A stretch of 64,000 nt of DNA, from the NCBI GenBank assembly GCA_017442735.1, contig JAFRZE010000067.1, positions 59,195 to 123,194 on the forward strand, in the 5' to 3' direction. The position numbers were made by a program, and so were the translations under genes. Source of the stretch: Bacillota bacterium. GTDB taxonomy: Bacteria > Bacillota > Clostridia > Lachnospirales > Bianqueaceae. Positions 15,867-24,895 of the stretch are shown here, one piece after another (positions within the stretch are counted from its first letter, which is position 1; every line of letters begins with the position of its first letter). The notes beneath the pieces are model-generated. The model was not told where the DNA came from. It saw nothing but the letters and a program-made list of their open reading frames with translations, and made no database searches.

Positions 15867-18544
15867 AAGAATTATTGATCCGCCTTTTTCATGTGCTGAC
15901 AGATCGGATCATGTGGATCAGTTTGATCCTTGTCGCGCTTTTTACCGGTATTCTGATCTCTCTTTATCAGATTCAGGTCAAAGACAGGGATCACTATGTT
16001 GAACTGGCCTCTGAGCAGAAAAAAGAGGCTCAGTCCTATCAGATCACAAAGACGATTCCACGGGGAAATATCTATGATCGAAACGGAAATCCTCTCGCTC
16101 TGAACGTGGAACATGATTCTTTATTCTATATCCCGGCCGCGGAAAATGAAAACCTTGCGGCTTCCCTTACGGAGCTGATGGATCTGTTCAGCCGTTATCA
16201 GATGGATTTTTCGATCGATCAGGTCTTCCCGCTGCTTTATTCTGAGAAAGACGGCTTCAGTTATCACCCGGCCTTTGATGAACGGTATAACGAGATCAAT
16301 CATTGGAATTTTCTCGCGGAAGTCTATAATACCAGCCGTGATGAGCTGACGGAAGAGCAGCGGCGTACGAACGCGAAGGATGCGTTTATGCATCTGTATG
16401 AAGAGACGTTCGGTTTTACGCCAACGGAAGATATGGAACTGGCTGTCCGGCTTTGCAGCGTATATTACGCTGTCTTTTCCGGCCGTTTTGATCCCGAGAT
16501 CCCGATCCGCCTCGCGGTAGATATCCCTGAGGAAATGATGGTAAGGATCCTGGAAAGGCCGGACCTTTATAAAGGTTTCTTTGCCCAGAAAGAGTATGAA
16601 CGGATCTATCCGGAAGGATATTTGTTCGCTCATATCGTCGGTTATGTCGGGCGTATCTCTCAGGAGGAGATGGAGGAATACGCCGACATGGGACTGGATT
16701 ATCCTCCGAACGCGGTCGTAGGCAAGAACGGAATTGAGCAAGCCTATGAACAGACGCTCGCGGGAGGAAACGATGTGTATCTGACGATCGAACGTGATTT
16801 TCAGGAACAAACGTATCTGGCGCTGGAGAAGCAGATCCGGCAGCTTCTACTCACGAAAATCGAATCTGAATCCAAGGAACCGTTTGAATCGTACACACTT
16901 CGTGATGTGTTCGCTTCGATGATCGGCAATCGGATATTCACTGATAAGATGCTGTCTTCCGGTGAACCCTGGATGACCAGTTACCGGGAAACAGCGGATG
17001 ACGCGGCTCAGACATTCGCGGAAGAACTGACGGATGCGATCATGGAGAATCTTCCTGTCAAGTCATATTCCGATACACTCAAGGCCATCTATGATCTGAT
17101 GATCACCAACATGCGGGATGAAGGCAGACTGTCTTATCAGTATCAGAAGGACGATGCGTTCTATGTGCCGTATGCGGAAGGGGAGAAGGGCGCCTATGAT
17201 CTTTTTTCTCACGCGCTTGATCATCAGTATATCCCACTGGATGAATTCGGTCTTAATTCAGATATCCCCAAGGAGACCCTGATAGAAAAAATAGTGGAGT
17301 TTGAGATCAAGGAGCTGAGCGCTTCAGAAACATACCGATTGCTGGTATGTCAGCGTATGATCCAGGACGGATGGTTTTTTGAGAATGAAATGATCCTTCT
17401 GCTATATGAGCAGAAGATCCTGGACGATACAGACGGTCTTCTGATCAAACTGCAAAATGAAGAGATCACGGCAAAAGAACTGATCCTGTCGAAGATCAGA
17501 GAAGGACAGCTGACGCCTCAGCAGATTGCGCTGGATCCCTGCAGCGGTTCCGTCGTTGTCAGTGATCCGTTCTCCGGAGAAATCCTTTCCATCGTCAGTT
17601 ATCCTTCCTATGATCCGATGCGCTTTATGAACGATGACGATTATTACAATCAGATCGTCCTCGACGTGACCGGACCGCTGTCTTTCCGCGCGGTATTTGA
17701 ATCCCGCGCGATCGGGTCCACCTACAAGACGTGTACGGCGATCACGGCGCTGGAACTCGGCGTGATCGATGAAAAGACAAAGATCCATGATGACTATACG
17801 TTTCCGTATGTAAACAGTGCGGATCACCCGGCCTGCTGGTCTTCCGTCAGTCACGGAGATATTACGGTGGCACAGGCGCTGGATCATTCGTGCAACTACT
17901 TTTTCTATCAGTTAGGTTATCTTCTGAGCGAACCGGATCAGAACCATCAGTTTGATGATGATGTCGGTCTGAAAAAAATGGCAAATTATGCCAAGATCCT
18001 CGGACTGGCGACACCTACGCAGATAGAAATAGGGGAGACTGTTCCCACCACATCCTCCATTGACGCGGTTCGATCTTCGATCGGCCAGGGGACAAACGCG
18101 TTTTCCGCCGCGAATATCAATCGATATACCTGTACGCTGACCAATGGCGGCACCGTCTACAACCTCTATCTCGTCGATGAAGTCAAAAGCCCGAACGGGA
18201 AAACGCTTTATCGCGCGCAGGGAGAGATCGATCACGAGACGGGAATCAGTGATAACACGCTTCGTATCGTCAAAGCAGGGATGCGGCTGGTCGTGACAGA
18301 CGAACACAAAGAAGAGTTTCAGGTCCTGGAAAAACTGAATATTCACGCCGCAGGAAAGACCGGAACGGTCCAGGAAGCGGAAGATCGTCCCGACCATTCT
18401 CTTTTTACCGGTTATACCACCATTGAAGATCCGAAAATCGTTGTGACAGCCATGATTCCTTTTGGTGGAGGTTCTCATAACGCAATTCCCGTTTTTGTGG
18501 ATGTTGTCCAATCATATTATGGGATTTTTCTTGACACACCTTGA
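15863..18544 (+). CDS. mrdA: Penicillin-binding protein 2 (class B transpeptidase)
   Basis: Cross-links peptidoglycan in the elongasome with RodA. It has 893 residues from the ATG at 15863 behind AAAGGAGGATC. The longer reading from 15740 runs through mreD and is rejected. There is one N-terminal membrane anchor (about 12-36), then a pedestal beginning PRGNIYDRNGNPLA. The transpeptidase motifs are STYK (Ser about 619), SCN (about 676) and KTGT (about 832). A long insertion between pedestal and transpeptidase domain makes it larger than the 600-700 residues of many PBP2 proteins. A rodA promoter overlaps its stop codon. Confidence 0.95.
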   Translation: MKELLIRLFHVLTDRIMWISLILVALFTGILISLYQIQVKDRDHYVELASEQKKEAQSYQITKTIPRGNIYDRNGNPLALNVEHDSLFYIPAAENENLAASLTELMDLFSRYQMDFSIDQVFPLLYSEKDGFSYHPAFDERYNEINHWNFLAEVYNTSRDELTEEQRRTNAKDAFMHLYEETFGFTPTEDMELAVRLCSVYYAVFSGRFDPEIPIRLAVDIPEEMMVRILERPDLYKGFFAQKEYERIYPEGYLFAHIVGYVGRISQEEMEEYADMGLDYPPNAVVGKNGIEQAYEQTLAGGNDVYLTIERDFQEQTYLALEKQIRQLLLTKIESESKEPFESYTLRDVFASMIGNRIFTDKMLSSGEPWMTSYRETADDAAQTFAEELTDAIMENLPVKSYSDTLKAIYDLMITNMRDEGRLSYQYQKDDAFYVPYAEGEKGAYDLFSHALDHQYIPLDEFGLNSDIPKETLIEKIVEFEIKELSASETYRLLVCQRMIQDGWFFENEMILLLYEQKILDDTDGLLIKLQNEEITAKELILSKIREGQLTPQQIALDPCSGSVVVSDPFSGEILSIVSYPSYDPMRFMNDDDYYNQIVLDVTGPLSFRAVFESRAIGSTYKTCTAITALELGVIDEKTKIHDDYTFPYVNSADHPACWSSVSHGDITVAQALDHSCNYFFYQLGYLLSEPDQNHQFDDDVGLKKMANYAKILGLATPTQIEIGETVPTTSSIDAVRSSIGQGTNAFSAANINRYTCTLTNGGTVYNLYLVDEVKSPNGKTLYRAQGEIDHETGISDNTLRIVKAGMRLVVTDEHKEEFQVLEKLNIHAAGKTGTVQEAEDRPDHSLFTGYTTIEDPKIVVTAMIPFGGGSHNAIPVFVDVVQSYYGIFLDTP

Positions 18545-18559
18545 CATATAAGGTAAAAT
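18531..18559 (+). promoter_or_regulatory. Internal promoter in front of rodA
   Basis: Perfect -35 TTGACA (18531-18536), a 17-nt spacer and -10 TAAAAT (18554-18559) overlap the 3' end of mrdA. It would give rodA, mgsA-like, the radical-SAM pair and rng a transcript independent of mreBCD. Confidence 0.8.
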
Positions 18560-18593
18560 GAATACACTTATGTGTATTTGTGGAGGATATTTG

Positions 18594-19736
18594 TTGAATT
18601 CACACAAATCCAAGGGTTATCTGCTGATCGTTCCCATGGTCCTCCTTTGTTTGTGGGGGATCGTTATGGTAGGCAGCGCGAACGGATGGGTCTATCAAAG
18701 CGACAGTTTTTATATCGATCCTTTGATGATCCGTCAGTTCATCGGTTTTCTGATCGGTCTTTGCATGATCATCGCGATCCAGTACTGCAGCTATGATCTT
18801 CTGAAACTGGCAGCCGTTCCTTTATACCTGGGATCGCTCGTCCTTCTTGTTTTGGTGTTGTTTTACGGAACAGGCGCGGAGGAGGGCGATGAGGTCCACC
18901 GGTGGCTGTATGTCGCGACCGATATCTCCGTACAACCTTCAGAGATCGCGAAAGTCGCGCAGATCCTGCTCTTTGCTACGTTATTTGATCGATTACGCTC
19001 GAAGATCGATCGGTTCTGGCTTCTGATCATCCTGGTGGTACTTGCTCTCGTTCCTTTGTTCCTGATATACAAGGAACCCGATCTGTCCACCATGCTTGTT
19101 CTTTTTGCCCTGACAGCCGCCTGTTTTTATGCCTCCGGCATCTCCGGGTGGTATATTCTGATCGTCGTATTAGTTATTCTGATCGGTGTTTTCTTTCTGC
19201 TTCAGGACGCGCAGAGCGATGCTCCGCGGATCCTGAATGAATACCAGGTCGAACGTATCATGGCCTGGCGTTATCCGGAAAAATATGCCCTGACGAGCGC
19301 CTATCAGACGGTTCAGTCCCGTATGGCGATCGGTTCCGGCGGTCTCTGGGGCAAAGGTTTGTTTCAAAACAGCGGTCTGGTTCCTATCGCGACAACGGAT
19401 TTTATCTTCGGTATCGTAGGAGAAGAACTGGGTCTGGTCGGATGTCTTGTCATGATCGTTCTGTATCTGTTTCTCAGTATCCGTATTTTATGGATCGGCG
19501 GACACTCGGAGGATATGTTCGGAAAGATCATCTGCACCGGAACCGCTGTCATGATCGCGTTTCAGTCGGCTGTCCATATGGGAGTTGCGACAGCTATTCT
19601 GCCCAATACCGGACTGCCGCTGCCATTCGTCAGTTACGGTCTAAGTTCACTGATCGCCAATATGACGGCGGTCGGATTGGTTCTTCGAATTGAAAAGGAG
19701 AACGTTACATCAGAAAGCAGGGGGTATTTTCTATGA
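18594..19736 (+). CDS. rodA: RodA/FtsW/SpoVE family glycosyltransferase
   Basis: SEDS-family peptidoglycan polymerase partnering PBP2 in elongation. The chosen start is TTG 18594, 7 nt after GGAGG, giving 380 residues. The upstream in-frame ATG at 18558 lies within the promoter. About ten membrane segments are visible, with SEDS motifs RMAIGSGGLWGKG near 240 and PNTGLPLPFVSYGLSSL near 333-349. It overlaps the next gene by ATGA. In related Clostridia minCDE often lies between mrdA and rodA, but here it is absent. Confidence 0.93.
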   Translation: MNSHKSKGYLLIVPMVLLCLWGIVMVGSANGWVYQSDSFYIDPLMIRQFIGFLIGLCMIIAIQYCSYDLLKLAAVPLYLGSLVLLVLVLFYGTGAEEGDEVHRWLYVATDISVQPSEIAKVAQILLFATLFDRLRSKIDRFWLLIILVVLALVPLFLIYKEPDLSTMLVLFALTAACFYASGISGWYILIVVLVILIGVFFLLQDAQSDAPRILNEYQVERIMAWRYPEKYALTSAYQTVQSRMAIGSGGLWGKGLFQNSGLVPIATTDFIFGIVGEELGLVGCLVMIVLYLFLSIRILWIGGHSEDMFGKIICTGTAVMIAFQSAVHMGVATAILPNTGLPLPFVSYGLSSLIANMTAVGLVLRIEKENVTSESRGYFL

Positions 19737-20131
19737 ATATCGGTCTGATTGCTCATGATAACCGCAAGGCTTTGATGCAAAACCTCTGTGTAGCTTACCA
19801 TCATATTCTGTTAAAACACAAACTCCTGGCGACCGGCACGACTGGGCAGAGGATCGAAGCCGTTACCAATCTGCCCATTCAGAAACTGCTTTCCGGTTCT
19901 TTCGGTGAGCAGCAGCTCTGCGCGCAGATCGATAATAACCAGATCGATATGGTGATCTTTCTTCGCGATCCGGAAAACAGAAAAGACAATGAGCCTAATT
20001 TGTCGAATGTCCTCAAACACTGTGACGCGAACAACATCCCAGTCGCGACCAATCTGGCCAGTGCGGAGATCCTGATCCTGGCACTGGATCGTGGTGATCT
20101 TGACTGGAGACTCATGTATCGGGAAGAGTAA
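19733..20131 (+). CDS. Methylglyoxal synthase homologue with altered active site
   Basis: A 132-residue protein that aligns end to end with methylglyoxal synthase (dihydroxyacetone phosphate to methylglyoxal), including AHD, ATGTTG and IPVATN. However, the E. coli residues Asp71, His98 and Asp101 correspond here to Glu59, Asn86 and Asn89, and one residue is lost just before Glu59. Asp20 and Asp91 equivalents (Asp9, Asp79) remain. The fold is clear, but activity is doubtful. It is translationally coupled to rodA, a position also seen for mgsA in Lachnospiraceae, and could be a sensor or a lineage-specific variant. Confidence 0.85.
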   Translation: MNIGLIAHDNRKALMQNLCVAYHHILLKHKLLATGTTGQRIEAVTNLPIQKLLSGSFGEQQLCAQIDNNQIDMVIFLRDPENRKDNEPNLSNVLKHCDANNIPVATNLASAEILILALDRGDLDWRLMYREE

Positions 20132-20135
20132 TTCA

Positions 20136-22016
20136 ATGAAAGTTAAGTTATCTGATCAGCTGCTTCTTTCTGTACAGAAACCTGCCAGATATATCGGCGG
20201 GGAAGTCAATTCCGTGCAGAAAGACTTAAAAGATATTCATACCCGTTTCTGCTTTTGTTTCCCCGATGTGTACGACGTAGGAATGTGCCATCTGGGGCTG
20301 CAGATTATCTATCATGATCTGAATTCCTATAAAGGAGTCTATTGTGAACGCAGTTTTGCTCCCTGGCCGGATATGGAAGCATTGATGCGAAAGCAGCAGA
20401 TTCCTTTATATTCTTTAGAGACATTTACACCCCTGAAGGAATTTGATTTTATCGGTTTTACGCTTCAGTACGAGATGTCCTATACCAATATCCTGAATAT
20501 GCTGGATCTGGCGGGGATCCCCGTCTACGCGAAAGACCGCACGGAAGATGACCCGCTTGTGATCGCGGGCGGCCCTAACGCCTACAATCCGGAGCCTCTG
20601 GCTGATTTCATGGATCTTTACTATATGGGTGAAGGGGAAGTGGAGTATGAACATCTCTTTACCCTCTATAAGGAACATCGTGCAAAAGGAGGGAAAAAAC
20701 GGGACTTTCTCCGGATCGCGGCTACCGTTCCCGGTATCTATGTTCCTTCCTTCTATGAAGTAGAGTATGAAGACCATCCGGCAGCCGGATGTGATCATAC
20801 TCCGAGGATCCGTTCGGTCCATCCGGTCTCGCCCGAGATACCCACATCTGTACGCAAAGTACTGGTTCGGAATATGGATGATATCGAGTATCCGACGCAT
20901 CCGATCATTCCTTATCTGCAGATCGTTCATGACAGAGCTGTCATGGAGATCTTCAGAGGGTGTATCCGCGGATGCCGTTTCTGTAATGCCGGAATGATCT
21001 ATCGCCCGGTCCGTATGAGAAGCAAAGAGAATATCCTGGACTGGGTCGATAAGGTCCTTGCGGCCACCGGTTATGACGAACTGTCTCTGACTTCGCTCGC
21101 GTCCAATGATTATCCGGGCCTTTATGAACTGCTGAAAACGATCCATGAGCGTTATCCTCATGTGAACGTTTCTCTGCCGTCTTTGCGGGTCGATGCTTTT
21201 TCTCTGGCTCTGATGGAGGAGCTCGGTGAAGGAAAGAAAAGCGGTCTTACTTTCGCGGCGGAAGCCGGGACCCAGCGGCTGAGAGATGTGATCAATAAAG
21301 GTATTACGGAAGAAGAGATCCTTGGCGGTGTCAAACTGGCCTTCCAGGGTGGCTGGGACAGGGTCAAGCTTTACTTTATGCTGGGCCTTCCCACAGAAAC
21401 AGAAGAAGATGTTTTCGGTATCTCCAAACTGGCATCCGATATCGTACATGAGTGGTATCAGCTTCCCAAGGAAGAACGTTCCAGAGATCTGACGGTCACG
21501 GTCAGTACTTCGTTCTTTGTACCTAAACCATTTACTCCTTTTCAGTGGTGCGCGCAGGCTGATTACGAAACCTATATGAAAACCCAGCAGTTTCTGGATT
21601 CCAAAATACGAAACAAAAAAGTGCAATACCGATGCCATGATGCCTTCTTAAGTACGCTGGAAGGCGTTTTGGCGCGCGGTGACCGCCGCACGGGAGATCT
21701 GATCTATAACGCCTGGAAGAATGGCTGTACTTTTGACAGCTGGTCCGATATGTTCAACGAAGAAGCATGGAAAAAATCGATCGAAGAGACCGGAACAGAA
21801 CTCGCGTATTATAACTATCGCGAAAGACAGGCAGATGAAGTTTTTCCGTGGGATCATATCGACATTGGCGTTACGAAGAAGTTTTTGTACCGGGAATTTG
21901 AAAGATCCAAGCAGGGGATCGTATCACCGAATTGCCGGGAGCAGTGTCTCGGTTGCGGCATTCGCCTGATCAACGATACCGGCGTATGTTACGAAAAAAG
22001 TGAGGAGATCCGGTGA
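20136..22016 (+). CDS. TIGR03960-family B12-binding-like radical SAM protein
   Basis: A 626-residue protein with an N-terminal Rossmann/B12-like region, followed by a radical SAM domain with the 4Fe-4S motif C-x3-C-x2-C in GCIRGCRFCNAG (Cys about 276, 280, 283). The C-terminus has a Cys-rich CREQCLGCG segment. Function is undetermined, although the constant pairing with the next gene and location beside rng, rplU and rpmA suggest RNA or ribosome modification. The start is ATG 20136 behind GGAAGAG, and an upstream GTG would overlap the previous gene. Confidence 0.9.
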   Translation: MKVKLSDQLLLSVQKPARYIGGEVNSVQKDLKDIHTRFCFCFPDVYDVGMCHLGLQIIYHDLNSYKGVYCERSFAPWPDMEALMRKQQIPLYSLETFTPLKEFDFIGFTLQYEMSYTNILNMLDLAGIPVYAKDRTEDDPLVIAGGPNAYNPEPLADFMDLYYMGEGEVEYEHLFTLYKEHRAKGGKKRDFLRIAATVPGIYVPSFYEVEYEDHPAAGCDHTPRIRSVHPVSPEIPTSVRKVLVRNMDDIEYPTHPIIPYLQIVHDRAVMEIFRGCIRGCRFCNAGMIYRPVRMRSKENILDWVDKVLAATGYDELSLTSLASNDYPGLYELLKTIHERYPHVNVSLPSLRVDAFSLALMEELGEGKKSGLTFAAEAGTQRLRDVINKGITEEEILGGVKLAFQGGWDRVKLYFMLGLPTETEEDVFGISKLASDIVHEWYQLPKEERSRDLTVTVSTSFFVPKPFTPFQWCAQADYETYMKTQQFLDSKIRNKKVQYRCHDAFLSTLEGVLARGDRRTGDLIYNAWKNGCTFDSWSDMFNEEAWKKSIEETGTELAYYNYRERQADEVFPWDHIDIGVTKKFLYREFERSKQGIVSPNCREQCLGCGIRLINDTGVCYEKSEEIR

Positions 22017-22705
22017 TGAATAAACAGGTCATTTATGAAAAAGCCGGACGACTTCGCTTCGTCGGCCATCTGGACTTTATGCGAACGATCCACCGAGCCA
22101 TGAGAAGGGCGGATATTCCCCTTTCCTATTCACAGGGATTCAATCCCCATCCCCATATGAGCTTTGCCAGTCCTCTGGCGCTTGGCTGGAGTGGTGAAGG
22201 GGAGATCATGGAGTTTCGTACGGAAACGGATATCACGGATCAGGAAGTCATGGATCGGCTTTCCAAAGAACTTCCCGAAGGTATTCGTATTCTTTCCTGC
22301 CGTACGATCCCGGATAAAGAACCGCCTATCATGGCTAAAATACAGGCCGCGGGATATCGGATCAGCTTGCCGGAAGATCGTGACTGGTCAGACGCGGTAG
22401 CTAAATTCCTTGATCGTCCTTCGATCATGCTGAAAAAAATGGGGAAGGTCCACGGAAAGAAAAAGGAGATCGAAGTAGAAGTCAGGCCCTGGATCTATGA
22501 ATGGAAAATGGAAGATCCCCATACACTCTCCATGGTCTGCGCCTGCGGAAGTGAACAAAACCTGAAGCCGGATCTTCTGATCAACGAACTGTATCAACAG
22601 ACTGGCGAACTGGAGCAGCTGAAATACGCGGAATCGATCTGCCGTGTCGCTTTATATGGGAGAGTTGACGGAAAACTGATCAACTATTCTTCTCCGGAGG
22701 CGTGA
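22013..22705 (+). CDS. TIGR03936-family radical SAM-associated protein (DUF2344)
   Basis: A 230-residue protein recognised by RFVGHLDFMRTIHRAMRRA near the N-terminus and YSQGFNPHPHMSFASPL near 43-60. It always accompanies the TIGR03960 radical SAM protein and is fused to it in some genomes, so it is probably a partner subunit. Function unknown. The start is GTG 22013 or ATG 22016, overlapping the previous stop, with GAGGAG upstream. Its end overlaps the rng start. Confidence 0.9.
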   Translation: MMNKQVIYEKAGRLRFVGHLDFMRTIHRAMRRADIPLSYSQGFNPHPHMSFASPLALGWSGEGEIMEFRTETDITDQEVMDRLSKELPEGIRILSCRTIPDKEPPIMAKIQAAGYRISLPEDRDWSDAVAKFLDRPSIMLKKMGKVHGKKKEIEVEVRPWIYEWKMEDPHTLSMVCACGSEQNLKPDLLINELYQQTGELEQLKYAESICRVALYGRVDGKLINYSSPEA

Positions 22706-23865
22706 AACACTTGAAAAAGCTATTATCATACCACGAAGAAGGGAAGGAGTACCTGGCGCTTATCGAAGATGACAGACTGGTCCGTTTCGAAAAGAAGACT
22801 GAAAGTTCGAAAACAAGACCGGCGCTCGGTACGATCCTGCTTGGCCGAATCGAAAAGGTACTGATCCCGCTTCAGGCCGCCTATGTGGATATCGGCCTGG
22901 AGGAATCCGCTTTCCTCCCATTAGACGGGAAGAATCTTTCGGATTATCCGGCAGGCCTGGAGCTGCCGGTACAGATCCAGAAAGAGAGCGATTCCTATAA
23001 GAAAACTGCTGTAACAGATAATCTGACCTTTCAGGGACAGTATGTCGTTTTGACTTCGTCCAATCGCCGGATCGGGATCTCAAAAAAACTGTCTGACCCT
23101 GAAATCAGAGAACGTCTGGCTGATCTGGCAAAGCGTTTCCCTCTCTATGGGAAAACCGGTTATATCCTTCGAACGGAATGCGCGAAAGCAGATTCCGAAA
23201 GGATCCTTAAAGAAGCGGAGTATCTTTCCGATCAGTACCTTGAACTTGTCCGTAAGACGCCTTTTGCGTCTGTCGGTAATGTTTTATTTGAAAAAGATTC
23301 TTTCTTTGCTGATTTTATTCTGGATGAAGGGATCTCGACCTTCGATGAGATCCTCTTTGACGATAAAAAACGAATGAATGACGCTCTGGGCGAACTGAAG
23401 CTCCATCATCTGAGCCTGGATGAAAACCGTGTCCGTCTGTTTCAGGATCCGAGATGGGATCTCGCGGAAGTGTATCATGTTCAGCATCAGCTGACGGAAG
23501 CTATGATCCCTCAGGTTTTTTTGCAGAATCAGGGATATCTGTTTATTGAGCAGACCCAGGCACTTGTCAGCATCGACGTCAATTCCGGCAATCTTTCCGG
23601 ACAAAAAAATAAGGAGAGGGCGGTAACGGATGCCAATCTCAGCGCCATTCCTGAAATCGTGCGTCAGATCCGGTTACGCAATCTCTCCGGGATCATTTTG
23701 ATCGATTTTATCAATATGACAAAAGAAGAAAACCGTGAACAGGTGCTTGAGCAGCTTCGGAAAGAATTCCAGAAGGACAAGCGAAAAGTCACGGTTCATG
23801 GGTTTACCCATCTGCAGCTTTGTGAGATCACTCGGGAGAAGATGGGTCGTCCTCTCGAAGTTTAA
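22702..23865 (+). CDS. rng: Ribonuclease E/G family protein, short form
   Basis: Endoribonuclease acting on rRNA/mRNA 5' monophosphate ends (family role). It has 387 residues from a GTG that overlaps the previous stop. An S1 domain (about 35-110, GTILLGRIEKVLIPLQAAYVDIG) precedes the DNase I-like catalytic domain with its two metal-binding Asp residues in SIDVNSG near 291 and LIDFINM near 334. The protein ends at EITREKMGRPLEV and so lacks the Zn-link CPxCxG segment and the small domain of E. coli RNase G. The last 38 nt overlap the convergent xerS-like gene. Confidence 0.9.
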   Translation: MKHLKKLLSYHEEGKEYLALIEDDRLVRFEKKTESSKTRPALGTILLGRIEKVLIPLQAAYVDIGLEESAFLPLDGKNLSDYPAGLELPVQIQKESDSYKKTAVTDNLTFQGQYVVLTSSNRRIGISKKLSDPEIRERLADLAKRFPLYGKTGYILRTECAKADSERILKEAEYLSDQYLELVRKTPFASVGNVLFEKDSFFADFILDEGISTFDEILFDDKKRMNDALGELKLHHLSLDENRVRLFQDPRWDLAEVYHVQHQLTEAMIPQVFLQNQGYLFIEQTQALVSIDVNSGNLSGQKNKERAVTDANLSAIPEIVRQIRLRNLSGIILIDFINMTKEENREQVLEQLRKEFQKDKRKVTVHGFTHLQLCEITREKMGRPLEV

Positions 23866-24892
23866 CATATTTCGCGGCGTTTCTGCGACGGTCATCTTCC
23901 ATCTGCGCGTAATGCCGCCGGGTCGTATTTACATCTTTATGGCCCAGCACATCAGCCACAAGATAGATATCACCGGATTCCCGGTATAAGGCCGTACCAT
24001 AGGAGCTTCTGAGCTTGTGTGGTGAAATATGTTTCAGACCGATCACTGCTTCAGAGTATTTTTTGACGAGGTTTTCGACTGACCGAACGGTCAGTCTTTT
24101 TTTCTGCATCGACAGGAAAAGGGCGCCTTCATGGCCGGGGAGAGGAATGATCTGCTGACGGTCTTTCAGATAGGCTTTCAGCGCGTCACGGACCTCCTGT
24201 CCGAAGTATACGACCGCTTCGTTTCCTCCCTTTCGAACGATACGGATCCCGTTATTATTAAAATCAATATCCTTGATATCCAGGCCCACACATTCGGAAA
24301 CACGGATCCCTGTTCCCAGCAGCAACGTCATCAGCGCGAGATCTCTCGTTTTATTGGCTTTATGAAAAGCCTGCTGCTGTTTGGTCAGTTTATCCCCGGA
24401 TTCCACCTCATCCAGCAGGATCGCGATCTCATCGACATCGAGCTTGATGATCGCTTTTTCATGGATCTTGGGAGTCGTTACCAGCTCCGCCGGATTGGAG
24501 GGCAGAAGTTCCCTCCGGTAAAGATATTTGAACATGCTGCGGACGGCCGCGATCTTCCTTGCTTTTCCTTTTTCACCGTTGGCAAGCTCTTCCTGTGTCT
24601 CCGCGCCAATATAATATGTCACATAATCCAGGAATTCTTCCAGATCCCTCGGTCCGAGTTCCGCCAGATCTTTCAGTGAAATCTCTTTCATAGAGCGATC
24701 TTTCAGTGAATCCCTTGTAGCCAGGAGAAAATGGAAGAAGACACGGAGATCTCTGGCATAACCAAGTCTGGTCCGTTCGGCCGTCGTAGGTTCGATTCCC
24801 CGGAAATAATCACGAAGGAAGGGCGGCATATCCGCCAGAAGCTCCCTCAGGCGCAGTGTATTGCGCTTTTTTTCTTCGTCATGATAGCTCAT
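23828..24892 (-). CDS. Tyrosine recombinase, XerS-like
   Basis: A 354-residue site-specific recombinase with a complete catalytic set: Arg197 (GTGIRVSE), Lys221, His292/Arg295 (HKLRSS), His318 (LGHKD) and Tyr328 (RHY). The N-terminal SAM-like DNA-binding domain is about 30-130. Length and sequence resemble streptococcal XerS, the single recombinase that resolves chromosome dimers, more than XerC/XerD of about 300 residues. It follows ttcA by 3 nt. No convincing dif-like site was found next to it. A mobile-element integrase is less likely, given its position in a housekeeping operon. Confidence 0.85.
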   Translation of the reverse strand: MSYHDEEKKRNTLRLRELLADMPPFLRDYFRGIEPTTAERTRLGYARDLRVFFHFLLATRDSLKDRSMKEISLKDLAELGPRDLEEFLDYVTYYIGAETQEELANGEKGKARKIAAVRSMFKYLYRRELLPSNPAELVTTPKIHEKAIIKLDVDEIAILLDEVESGDKLTKQQQAFHKANKTRDLALMTLLLGTGIRVSECVGLDIKDIDFNNNGIRIVRKGGNEAVVYFGQEVRDALKAYLKDRQQIIPLPGHEGALFLSMQKKRLTVRSVENLVKKYSEAVIGLKHISPHKLRSSYGTALYRESGDIYLVADVLGHKDVNTTRRHYAQMEDDRRRNAAKYVKLREDDPSSPE

Positions 24893-24895
24893 GGG

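Noticed and set aside
18558..18593. ATG at 18558 as the rodA start
   Set aside because: It overlaps the -10 element; TTG 18594 has GGAGG at proper distance.
20415..21638. 407-codon minus-strand frame
   Set aside because: Shadow of the TIGR03960 radical SAM gene; His/Arg-rich translation typical of antisense frames here.
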